The notes beneath the pieces are model-generated. The model was not told where the DNA came from and searched no databases. It was given only the letters and a program-made list of their open reading frames with translations. Source: Paenibacillus_G filicis (lineage in GTDB: Bacteria > Bacillota > Bacilli > Paenibacillales > NBRC-103111). Taken from it: DNA of 64,000 nucleotides. Location: the NCBI RefSeq assembly GCF_038070315.1, contig NZ_JBBPCC010000006.1:62001-126000 (forward strand), written 5' to 3'. Each line of letters opens with the position of its first letter. Within the stretch, counting starts at the first letter, position 1. A program made the translations under genes and the position numbers. Positions 34,113 to 41,414 of the stretch are shown here, one piece after another.

Positions 34113-34898
34113 TCATCTTACAATCTCCAATGTACTGTAAAGTTGTTGTAATCTTGGAACTATAACATTTTGAAAATGATTGACTTCTTTAGTACTAATA
34201 TAAAGCACCATGCCGTCGCACTCATCCCCATGCTCTTCGGTATAATTTAAAAAGTAAGTATATTCCTCAAATTTCCTATTCGGACTGGCAATAACACATT
34301 TAAACCACCAATCAGTATCCGTTAATGCGTGTATAATCTCTTCCTTAGACAAGACTTTATACCAAAGTATTCTCTTTAAAAAATCCGGCTTCTCCTGGGG
34401 AAATGGCCATGCTAAGTTCTCATATTTAAGTCTTTCCTGAATGAATAATTGTGTACTTAATTCTATATCATTAAAACCGTATTTCATGAAACAACGGTAC
34501 AAACTTGCTTTTAATTGATCTTTTACTACATCATTCAACAAATCGATGTCCGTATTTCTGAATTGTGTTAACAATTGGTTCTTTAGTTCTTCAATATTAA
34601 TATGTTCATGCTTTTGTTCTTCCTCATAATAAAAATTAAATAATATCTCCTTAACTTGTCTCTCAGCTTCCCCATCTCTATGTGTATCATTGTAAAATCC
34701 CATTAAAATTTCCTCTGAAATTTCATTCTTATGCGGCTCTTTATCTTTATCGTAATCAAAAAATGCAAAAAGTACTTCTTTATCAGCATCAGTAAATGCT
34801 TGAATTATTTCCGCCAAGGAATCAAAACAGCTAGGACCAAATCCTAGTTCATATGCATGTTCAAACCTGAAAGGATAAGTGTTTAGATATAATTTCAT
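34113..34898 (-). CDS. Hypothetical acidic protein, 261 aa
   Basis: Begins MKLYLNTYPFRFEHAYELGF and has an Asp/Glu-rich helical middle (EVLFAFFDYDKDKEPHKNEI; DIDLLNDVVKDQLKASLYRC) and a C-terminal mixed part ending VPRLQQLYSTLEIVR. Near the end, CDGMVLYISTKEVN is the strongest beta segment. No recognised family. A GGGGGAT site precedes the ATG. It sits in the island and shares its base composition. Confidence 0.55.
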   Translation of the reverse strand: MKLYLNTYPFRFEHAYELGFGPSCFDSLAEIIQAFTDADKEVLFAFFDYDKDKEPHKNEISEEILMGFYNDTHRDGEAERQVKEILFNFYYEEEQKHEHINIEELKNQLLTQFRNTDIDLLNDVVKDQLKASLYRCFMKYGFNDIELSTQLFIQERLKYENLAWPFPQEKPDFLKRILWYKVLSKEEIIHALTDTDWWFKCVIASPNRKFEEYTYFLNYTEEHGDECDGMVLYISTKEVNHFQNVIVPRLQQLYSTLEIVR

Positions 34899-34971
34899 AT
34901 TTCATAGATCCCCCGTATACGATCCCACACGTCTTTGCTATTCGCACTTATGAAGATCCGCCACCTAATAC

Positions 34972-35433
34972 TCAATTCGTACTTTCTGACTTTTCTAATG
35001 CTTCTTGCGGGGAAGCTCCAGCATATAAAATGGCAGTGATACCCTCAAAGTACTCATCTAAGCAGAGATAATTTCTGACCAAATGATGTCTAATCGTTTC
35101 CTCAGAGGGAGCCGATTCTTCAACCCAGATAAGCGTAGATCTGCTTCGCACCTCTCCTCTTTCCCAATGAAATTCAAATGTTACGGCAGACAATCCGTAG
35201 TTGGCCAGATGGATAAATTGACTTATGGCTTCTTTCTTCTCCTCGGGTATCGGAATTGGAACTTTGAAATAAAAATCAATCCGCTGCGGGTTTCGAAGAT
35301 CGAAAAATCCTTCGTAAGTTCCACGATCACATCTAATGGGCTGAGCAGCTAATAATGTCCCATTTCTGAGTTCAGTGTATTTCCAGTTATCGTTATGTAG
35401 ATACTTTTTAAATTCGTCAATTAATACTGACAC
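34972..35433 (-). CDS. YbjN-like domain protein
   Basis: About 153 aa. A fold of two alpha-beta halves is suggested by SVLIDEFKKYLHNDNWKYTE, strands in TLLAAQPIRCDRGTYEGFFD, the helix KKEAISQFIHLANYGLSAVT, and FEFHWERGEVRSRSTLIWVE, the pattern of the YbjN/type III chaperone-like family. Members act as sensors or chaperones but no substrate is known here. GTG at 35433 has better spacing to AAAAGGGG than the ATG at 35442. Confidence 0.55.
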   Translation of the reverse strand: MSVLIDEFKKYLHNDNWKYTELRNGTLLAAQPIRCDRGTYEGFFDLRNPQRIDFYFKVPIPIPEEKKEAISQFIHLANYGLSAVTFEFHWERGEVRSRSTLIWVEESAPSEETIRHHLVRNYLCLDEYFEGITAILYAGASPQEALEKSESTN

Positions 35434-35571
35434 TACAGTCATCCCCTTTTAAATGATCTATTCTATTGTAATTTTTTCTTAGTTAGGATTCAAATTCCTT
35501 TTAAACCTAGAGATAACATAGAACCACTTATTCGGGATTTTGATATCGAGATAAAAAAAATAAAACCCTCA

Positions 35572-35596
35572 TGTATCGAGGGTTTTAACATATCTT
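35572..35596. terminator. Terminator at the island edge
   Basis: AAAACCCTC, 7-nt loop, GAGGGTTTT, symmetric and therefore usable in both directions. Confidence 0.75.
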
Positions 35597-35624
35597 GTGG
35601 GATGATTGTTCCTATTATTTTATA

Positions 35625-35704
35625 TCGGCTTCACCGGAAGGACGCTGCACGGACAGCTCCTCGTCCAGCTTGACCGCTTCCGAAAGCAGGGGCGGATCGC
35701 GCCC
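35625..35704 (-). pseudogene. Possible 3' fragment of an unknown gene behind gnd
   Basis: Directly after the gnd stop a short GC-rich frame reads DPPLLSEAVKLDEELSVQRP then SGEADIK and TAA. Its composition fits the genes to the right, not the AT-rich island to the left. It could be what is left of a gene cut when the island arrived. It may equally be chance; no family is recognisable from 26 residues. Confidence 0.25.
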
Positions 35705-35709
35705 CTATA

Positions 35710-37128
35710 TTACTGGCTGCTGCCCATCCACTGGAAATGGAAGGTGCCTTCGCGATCGACACGCTTAAACGTATGCGCTCCAAAGTAATCACGTTGCGCT
35801 TGAAGCAGATTCGCCGGAAGTCTTTCCGCCCTGTAGCTATCATAGTAGGCCAGCGCAGAAGCGAATGCCGGAACCGGGATGCCGGAAGTGACGGCGATCG
35901 CAATCACTTTCCGCCATGCCGCTTGGTACTTTTCAATGATGGCTCCGAAGTAATCATCTAGGAAAAGGTTCTTCAGTTCCGGATCGCGGTCGTAAGCGTC
36001 CTTGATATTTTGCAAGAAGCCCGCTCGGATAATGCAGCCGCCGCGGAAGATCATGGAGATGCTGCCGTAGTTCAGGTTCCAGCCGTATTCATCGGACGCC
36101 GCGCGCATTTGTGCGAAGCCTTGTGCGTAGGATGCGATTTTGCTTGCAAACAGCGCCTGGCGAACCGCTTCGATGAACGCTTGGCGATCTCCTTCGAAGA
36201 CCTCGGTCTTAGGTCCGTTCAGCTTTTTGCTTGCAGCTACGCGTTCATCCTTCATCGCAGAGATGAAGCGGGAGAACACGGATTCGGTAATGATGGACAA
36301 CGGTACGCCGAGATCCAGAGCGCTTTGGCTTGTCCATTTGCCCGTTCCTTTTTGACCGGCTGAGTCGAGGATCACATCGACCAGCGGCTTGCCTGTGTCA
36401 GGATCCGTCTTCGAGAAGATATCAGCCGTGATTTCGATCAGGTAGCTGTCCAGCTCACCTTGGTTCCATTCTGTGAAAATGGCATGAAGCTCATCAGTTC
36501 CAACGCCGAGGATATCCTTCAGCAAGTGGTACGCTTCCCCGATTAGCTGCATATCGCCGTATTCGATGCCGTTGTGGACCATTTTAACGTAGTGCCCCGC
36601 GCCGTCTCCCCCGATGTACGTCGAGCAAGGGTCACCATTCACTTTGGCAGAGATAGCCGTCAGAATCGGCTCGACCAATTCGTAGGCATCTCGTTGTCCG
36701 CCCGGCATGATCGCCGGCCCTTTGAGCGCCCCCTCTTCTCCGCCCGAAACTCCAGCTCCGATAAAGCGGAAGCCTTTGGCTTGCAGGTCTTTGTTTCTTC
36801 TCTGCGTGTCAAGAAAGAAGGCGTTACCGCCATCGATCAGAATATCCCCTTCGCTCAGATGAGGCACCAGCTGATTGATCGTGTCATCCGTCGGTTGACC
36901 CGCTTGGACCATGATCAGAATTTTACGAGGCGTTTCGAGCGATTGTACGAACTCCTCCACGCTGTATGTGCCGACAAAGTTTTTGCCCTTCGCTTCTTCG
37001 ATCAGCTCGTTCGTCTTTTGTGGCGAACGGTTGTACACAGAGACGGAGAATCCTTTGCTTTCAATATTAAGCCCCAGGTTTTTGCCCATGACGGCCAAGC
37101 CTACAACGCCGATTTGTTGTTTTTTCAT
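35710..37128 (-). CDS. gndA: 6-phosphogluconate dehydrogenase, decarboxylating
   Basis: 472 aa, the full length of the family. Rossmann motif IGVVGLAVMGKNLGLNI, NADP-binding NRSPQKTN, the VSGGEEGALKGPAIMPGGQ loop (about 129-147), catalytic Lys/Asn in GAGHYVKMVHNGIEYGDMQL (about 178-197) and the C-terminal GCIIRAGFLQ... RDYFGAHTFKRVDREG tail. It converts 6-phosphogluconate to ribulose 5-phosphate with NADPH production. Third in the zwf-(tal)-pgi-gnd group, 15 nt after pgi. ATG with GAGGAGG. NADP preference is inferred from NRSP. Confidence 0.96.
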   Translation of the reverse strand: MKKQQIGVVGLAVMGKNLGLNIESKGFSVSVYNRSPQKTNELIEEAKGKNFVGTYSVEEFVQSLETPRKILIMVQAGQPTDDTINQLVPHLSEGDILIDGGNAFFLDTQRRNKDLQAKGFRFIGAGVSGGEEGALKGPAIMPGGQRDAYELVEPILTAISAKVNGDPCSTYIGGDGAGHYVKMVHNGIEYGDMQLIGEAYHLLKDILGVGTDELHAIFTEWNQGELDSYLIEITADIFSKTDPDTGKPLVDVILDSAGQKGTGKWTSQSALDLGVPLSIITESVFSRFISAMKDERVAASKKLNGPKTEVFEGDRQAFIEAVRQALFASKIASYAQGFAQMRAASDEYGWNLNYGSISMIFRGGCIIRAGFLQNIKDAYDRDPELKNLFLDDYFGAIIEKYQAAWRKVIAIAVTSGIPVPAFASALAYYDSYRAERLPANLLQAQRDYFGAHTFKRVDREGTFHFQWMGSSQ

Positions 37129-37143
37129 CGTACTGCCTCCTCT

Positions 37144-38490
37144 TTAGTTTTGCTTCGTTGCCAAACGTTTGACAAGCTCTTCCCGTTGCGCCTCGAAGCC
37201 CGGTTTTCCGAGCAGCGCGAACATATTGACTTTGTACGCTTCGACGCCTGGTTGGTCGAAGGGATTCACGCCAAGCAGTAAGCCGCTGATCCCACAAGCC
37301 TTCTCGAAGAAATACACCAGCTCGCCGTACGTGTATTCGTTCAAAGCATCCAGCTCGACGACCAAGTTCGGTACGCCTCCGTCCATGTGCGCCAATCGCG
37401 TCCCTTCCTCCGCCTTCCTGTTCACTTCATCCATCGTCATGCCGGCGAGGAAGTTCAAGCCGTCGAGGTTGCCCGAATCTTTTTGGATAGTCAGCTCGGC
37501 TCGCGGCTTCCTCACGGAAAGAACCGTTTCGATCAGATCGCGCCGACCTTCTTGTACGTATTGTCCCATCGAGTGCAGGTCGGTCGAGAAATCGACGGAA
37601 GCCGGGTATAAGCCCTTTTGGTCTTTGCCTTCGCTCTCCCCGAACAGCTGCTTCCACCACTCGGATACGTAGTGCAAGGAAGGCTCGAAGTTCGCAAGCA
37701 GCTCGATCGATTTTCCTTTGCGATACAGGGCGTTGCGGACGACCGCGTATTGGTAGCTTTCGTTGGTCGCTAGATCCAGATTGTTGTACTTGCTAGCCGC
37801 TGCCGCCGCGCCAGCCATCATCCGATCGATATCGAGTCCGGCCGCAGCAATCGGAAGCAAGCCGACTGCCGTCAGGACGGAGTAACGGCCGCCCACATCG
37901 TCCGGAATGACGAACGTTTCGTAGCCTTCCTCGTCGGCGAGTTTCTTTAAGGCTCCCTTGGAGGAGTCTGTCGTCGCGAAGATGCGCTTCCTCGCTTCTT
38001 CCCTGCCGTATTTGTTCTCCATGTATTCGCGCAGCACGCGGAAAGCGATCGCCGGTTCCGTCGTCGTGCCCGATTTGGAGATCACGTTAAGCGAAATGTC
38101 CTTGCCTTCGAGGAGCTCAAGCAAATGCGTCATGTATGTCGAGCTGATGTTCTGACCGGCAAAATAAATCTGGGTATGGCCGCTCATCTGATTGTGAAAC
38201 GTATGAGATAGTGCTTCGATCGCTGATCGTGCTCCCAGGTAGGACCCTCCGATGCCGATGACGATCAAGGCCTCGGAGTTCGAGCGGATGCGCTCGGCGG
38301 CTAACTTGATTCTTGCAAATTCGTCCTTGTCGTAGTTCAGTGGAAGATCCACCCATCCAAGGAAATCGGATCCTGGACCTTTCTTATCGTGAAGCATGTG
38401 GTGCGCAGCAGCAACGAACGGTGCCGCATAGTCCACTTCGTGCTGCCCTATAAAGGGCAGCGCGTTGGAATAATCGAATTTGATTGTCAT
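37144..38490 (-). CDS. pgi: Glucose-6-phosphate isomerase
   Basis: 448 aa, the short Bacillus-type enzyme. Signatures GIGGSYLGARSAIEAL (about 77-92), NVISKSGTTTEPAIAFR (about 133-150) and the C-terminal FDQPGVEAYKVNMFALLGKP with catalytic Lys. Interconverts glucose 6-phosphate and fructose 6-phosphate and therefore links glycolysis with the pentose phosphate genes beside it. ATG preceded by AAGGAGG. It lies between the transaldolase remnant and gnd in one minus-strand unit. Confidence 0.96.
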   Translation of the reverse strand: MTIKFDYSNALPFIGQHEVDYAAPFVAAAHHMLHDKKGPGSDFLGWVDLPLNYDKDEFARIKLAAERIRSNSEALIVIGIGGSYLGARSAIEALSHTFHNQMSGHTQIYFAGQNISSTYMTHLLELLEGKDISLNVISKSGTTTEPAIAFRVLREYMENKYGREEARKRIFATTDSSKGALKKLADEEGYETFVIPDDVGGRYSVLTAVGLLPIAAAGLDIDRMMAGAAAAASKYNNLDLATNESYQYAVVRNALYRKGKSIELLANFEPSLHYVSEWWKQLFGESEGKDQKGLYPASVDFSTDLHSMGQYVQEGRRDLIETVLSVRKPRAELTIQKDSGNLDGLNFLAGMTMDEVNRKAEEGTRLAHMDGGVPNLVVELDALNEYTYGELVYFFEKACGISGLLLGVNPFDQPGVEAYKVNMFALLGKPGFEAQREELVKRLATKQN

Positions 38491-38548
38491 TAGAATCGTC
38501 CTCCTTAAATATTCATATCTACTGCAGGTTCAATGCTGCGGGAGTCGT

Positions 38549-38718
38549 TTAGCGAACAGATTTTTTCCAGTCGGCGGCGAACTTCTCCAGTCCTTGCGCC
38601 GTCAGTAAGTGATTCGCAAACTGTTCGATAAACGAGAACGGAAACCGCGATGATTTACGTGTCCATGTTATACACGCGGAACAACTCAGCGATTTTTGCT
38701 ACGAGCAGAACGCTGTCT
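38549..38718 (-). pseudogene. Transaldolase (TalC/FSA-type) 3' remnant
   Basis: Between zwf and pgi, one frame reads DSVLLVAKIAELFRVYNMDT, then a TAA stop, IIA, and after a shift RFPFSFIEQFANHLLTAQGL followed by EKFAADWKKSVR and stop at 38549. These match the last about 70 residues of TalC/fructose-6-phosphate aldolase proteins, whose usual order is EI(V)EIF...YN(L/M)DTEIIAAS...PY.VI.QL.NHPLTDKG(I/L)E.F.ADW. The front of the gene is missing, a stop replaces the expected Glu, and the segment between is deleted. It has been fused to the end of zwf. Confidence 0.7.
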
Positions 38719-38719
38719 T

Positions 38720-40276
38720 TTAGAACGACTTTGTCGGTAAAGAGGCCACAGTATTTATATTTTTGTGGTAGGCATATTGTTTTTCTTCCCCTTCGGTAGT
38801 TTGTTGCTCTTTGGCATCGAACCACCAATGGTAGCCGTCTTGGGAAAGAAGCTCGTCTGACTCGGGAGGTCCGTATGTACCGGCTTCGTACAAGCGAAGT
38901 GGAACGAGGTTCTCTTCAAAGGCTTCTAGGATCGGCTGCGCCCAGGCCCATGCAAGTTCGACTTCGTCCCAATGTGCGAAGAAGGTGGAATCGCCAGCTA
39001 AGGCATCGCGGATCAGGTTTTCATAGGCTTCCGGCAGTTCTTCGCCTGCAGGGTGAATGTCGATGTGAACCGGCTTCACTTCACCCTCTCCGGACAGGTC
39101 CTTCGAGTTCAATTGCAGCGTGATGCTTTCGTTGGGGCTCATCTCGATAACGAGCAGATTCGGCTCGATACGGCCGTGTTTCTCAGACGGAGACGAGATA
39201 AACTGCTCCTTGAATTCGATGACGATTCGCGTCGATTTCTCTTTCAACCTCTTGCCAGTACGTATATAAAATGGCACACCACGCCAATAATAATCGTCAA
39301 TCTGCAATTTGGCGGCGATAAACGTATCGTTCATCGTTCCGGCCATGATACCCGGTTCGTCAACGTAACCCGCGACGGGTTGGCCTTTCATGCTTCCCGC
39401 GGTATACTGCCCTCGAATGACGCTTGCGGTGACATTCTGCTTTTGTAGCGGCTCAAGAGCCTTCATTACCCGTTTCTTCTTGACTCGCACTTCATCAAAA
39501 CCACTTTCACGAGGGAGCTGGATAGCCGTCATCATCAGCAATTGCAGCATGTGGTTTTGGAACATGTCCCTTAAAGCGCCTACATGGTCGTAATAGCCCG
39601 CTCTTTCTTCGACGCCTACCGTTTCGTTCGCCGTAATTTGTACGTTTGCGATATACCGGTTGTTCCAAATCCCCTGAATGACCAGATTGTTTTGCTGGAG
39701 CGCTTCGAGTTTCTGAACCATCGGCTTGCCAAGATAGTGGTCGATGCGGAAAATTTCGTTTTCCGTAAACGCCTGGGACAGCTTCTCGTTAAGTGCGCGG
39801 GCCGATTGTAAATCATGGCCGAACGGTTTCTCGATAACAAGCCGTTTCCAGCCGTTCACGGAGCCAAGTCCGCTTTGCTGGATGTTCATGGCGATGGGTT
39901 GGAAGTGTTCCGGCCCGACCGACAAATAGAACAACCGATTTTGCGGTAGATGAAGCTCCTCCTCACACTGCTCGATCAAATGCTTCAAGTCCAGGTAATC
40001 CTCTTGACGACCGATATCCAGTACATGATATCGAAAAGCTTCAACGAATTGTTTCATTAACGAAGGGTCGTTTGATTGACGTCTCGAAAATTCGCGAATC
40101 GATTGCTCGACGTTCGCTCGGAACGACTCGTCGCTCCATTCTCTCCGACCTAGACCGATCAGTGAAAATGACGACGGCAACTTACGGTCAAGGAAAAGAT
40201 TAAAAAGCGCCGGGTAAATTTTACGTTTGGCCAAATCCCCTGTCGCTCCAAACAACACGAATGTCATGGGTTCCAT
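38720..40276 (-). CDS. zwf: Glucose-6-phosphate 1-dehydrogenase
   Basis: About 518 aa. Nucleotide motif FGATGDLAKRKIYPALF (about 9-25), the active-site IDHYLGKPMVQ with RIDHYLGKE-type consensus near 180, and GVPFYIRTGKRLKEKSTRI for substrate binding. First enzyme of the oxidative pentose phosphate pathway, making NADPH. The C-terminus beyond DGYHWWFDAKEQQTT is not conserved and runs into the transaldolase remnant, so the tail is probably altered. The second ATG (40276) has AAGGAG at good spacing, unlike the first at 40285. Divergent from a LysR gene. Confidence 0.94.
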   Translation of the reverse strand: MEPMTFVLFGATGDLAKRKIYPALFNLFLDRKLPSSFSLIGLGRREWSDESFRANVEQSIREFSRRQSNDPSLMKQFVEAFRYHVLDIGRQEDYLDLKHLIEQCEEELHLPQNRLFYLSVGPEHFQPIAMNIQQSGLGSVNGWKRLVIEKPFGHDLQSARALNEKLSQAFTENEIFRIDHYLGKPMVQKLEALQQNNLVIQGIWNNRYIANVQITANETVGVEERAGYYDHVGALRDMFQNHMLQLLMMTAIQLPRESGFDEVRVKKKRVMKALEPLQKQNVTASVIRGQYTAGSMKGQPVAGYVDEPGIMAGTMNDTFIAAKLQIDDYYWRGVPFYIRTGKRLKEKSTRIVIEFKEQFISSPSEKHGRIEPNLLVIEMSPNESITLQLNSKDLSGEGEVKPVHIDIHPAGEELPEAYENLIRDALAGDSTFFAHWDEVELAWAWAQPILEAFEENLVPLRLYEAGTYGPPESDELLSQDGYHWWFDAKEQQTTEGEEKQYAYHKNINTVASLPTKSF

Positions 40277-40366
40277 AGGTTGCATACTCCTTCCGAATTA
40301 GAGCTAGCTATCTCTCTATCCTAGGACGTCGACGGCGAAGCGATGTAACGTTCGCTTAACAATCCC

Positions 40367-40395
40367 TTGTTTCTTGGATGTAAGTTCACTATAAT
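40367..40395 (+). promoter_or_regulatory. LysR-gene promoter in the zwf divergent region
   Basis: TTGTTT, 17-nt spacer, TATAAT, pointing at the LysR gene. The region is shared with zwf and would also contain the LysR operator; I could not single out one T-N11-A site. Confidence 0.6.
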
Positions 40396-40452
40396 ACGAT
40401 TCAGGGACATATAAGTAATCAATATATTTCACAGGAGCTATATACCACATCT

Positions 40453-41331
40453 ATGAGTATAAATTATGAACTGTACAAAGTATTTTATTGGGCGGCGAAA
40501 ACCGGAAGCTTGAGTCAGGCCGCTAAAATGCTCTACCTAACGCAGCCCAGTGTAAGCCATGCCATCAAACAGCTCGAAGAGAATATCGGCATGACGTTGT
40601 TTTACAGGAATTCCAAAGGCGTTTCCCTGACGCAGGAAGGCGCTTATTTGTATTCCTACATCGAACAATCGCAAATTTTAATCACGCTGGCTGAAGAAAA
40701 AATGGTTGCGCTTAAAAATTTGGAAAACGGCGAGCTGCGAATCGGGGGCAGTGATTCGTTGTTCAAGCATTATTTACTACCTTTTATAGAAATATTTCAC
40801 AAGAGCCATCCCGGTATCAATCTTCGCTTGAATCACGGCACGACCCCTGATATTATTACGTTCCTGAAAGAGGGAAAAATCGACCTTGGCGTCGTTCGCA
40901 TGCCTATCGTTGATAGCCAATTGGAGGTACAACAAACGTTTCAACTGATGGATTGTTTTGTTGCTGGAGAGGATTATGCCCATCTTAAACATGAGGTGCT
41001 GTCGCTTTCGGGGCTTCTGGAGCATCCTATTATTCTATTTTCCCGTAATAGCCGGGCAAGAATGTCGATCACAGAATTATTTCAAGACTATGGACTGAAA
41101 CTAAGGCCGAAAATCGAAGTCGGAAGTGTCGATCTGCTCATTGAGTTCGCCAAGAGGGGGCTTGGCATATCCTATGTGACCCGGCAATTCGTGAAAAATG
41201 AGCTGGATGATGGCTCCCTGTTCGAAATCAAGCTCGACGTCACCCTTCCACCTTCCCCCGTCGGCATCATGACTATGCGCAACATGCCTTTATCCAATCC
41301 GGCAAGACGATTTATCGAGCTTGTCCGGTAA
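40453..41331 (+). CDS. LysR family transcriptional regulator
   Basis: 292 aa. N-terminal winged helix with SLSQAAKMLYLTQPSVSHAI then KQLEENIGMTLFYRNSKGVS, a helical linker to about 85, and a periplasmic-binding-like effector domain (GELRIGGSDSLFKHYLLPFI...IDLGVVRMPIVDSQLEVQQT...LGISYVTRQFVK). It is divergent from zwf, the usual geometry for LysR proteins that control the adjacent operon, so it may regulate the pentose phosphate genes. Effector unknown. ATG start. Confidence 0.92.
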   Translation: MSINYELYKVFYWAAKTGSLSQAAKMLYLTQPSVSHAIKQLEENIGMTLFYRNSKGVSLTQEGAYLYSYIEQSQILITLAEEKMVALKNLENGELRIGGSDSLFKHYLLPFIEIFHKSHPGINLRLNHGTTPDIITFLKEGKIDLGVVRMPIVDSQLEVQQTFQLMDCFVAGEDYAHLKHEVLSLSGLLEHPIILFSRNSRARMSITELFQDYGLKLRPKIEVGSVDLLIEFAKRGLGISYVTRQFVKNELDDGSLFEIKLDVTLPPSPVGIMTMRNMPLSNPARRFIELVR

Positions 41332-41357
41332 TCATCTCAGTATACGGTATTAAAGAA

Positions 41358-41403
41358 AACACAGCTGGAACAGCCCGCTCCAAGCGTCTGTTCCAGCTGT
41401 GTT
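41358..41403. terminator. Bidirectional terminator
   Basis: AACACAGCTGGAACAG and CTGTTCCAGCTGTGTT form a 16-bp stem between the LysR gene and the converging GH127-like gene. Confidence 0.85.
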
Positions 41404-41414
41404 CCTTGACAAAC

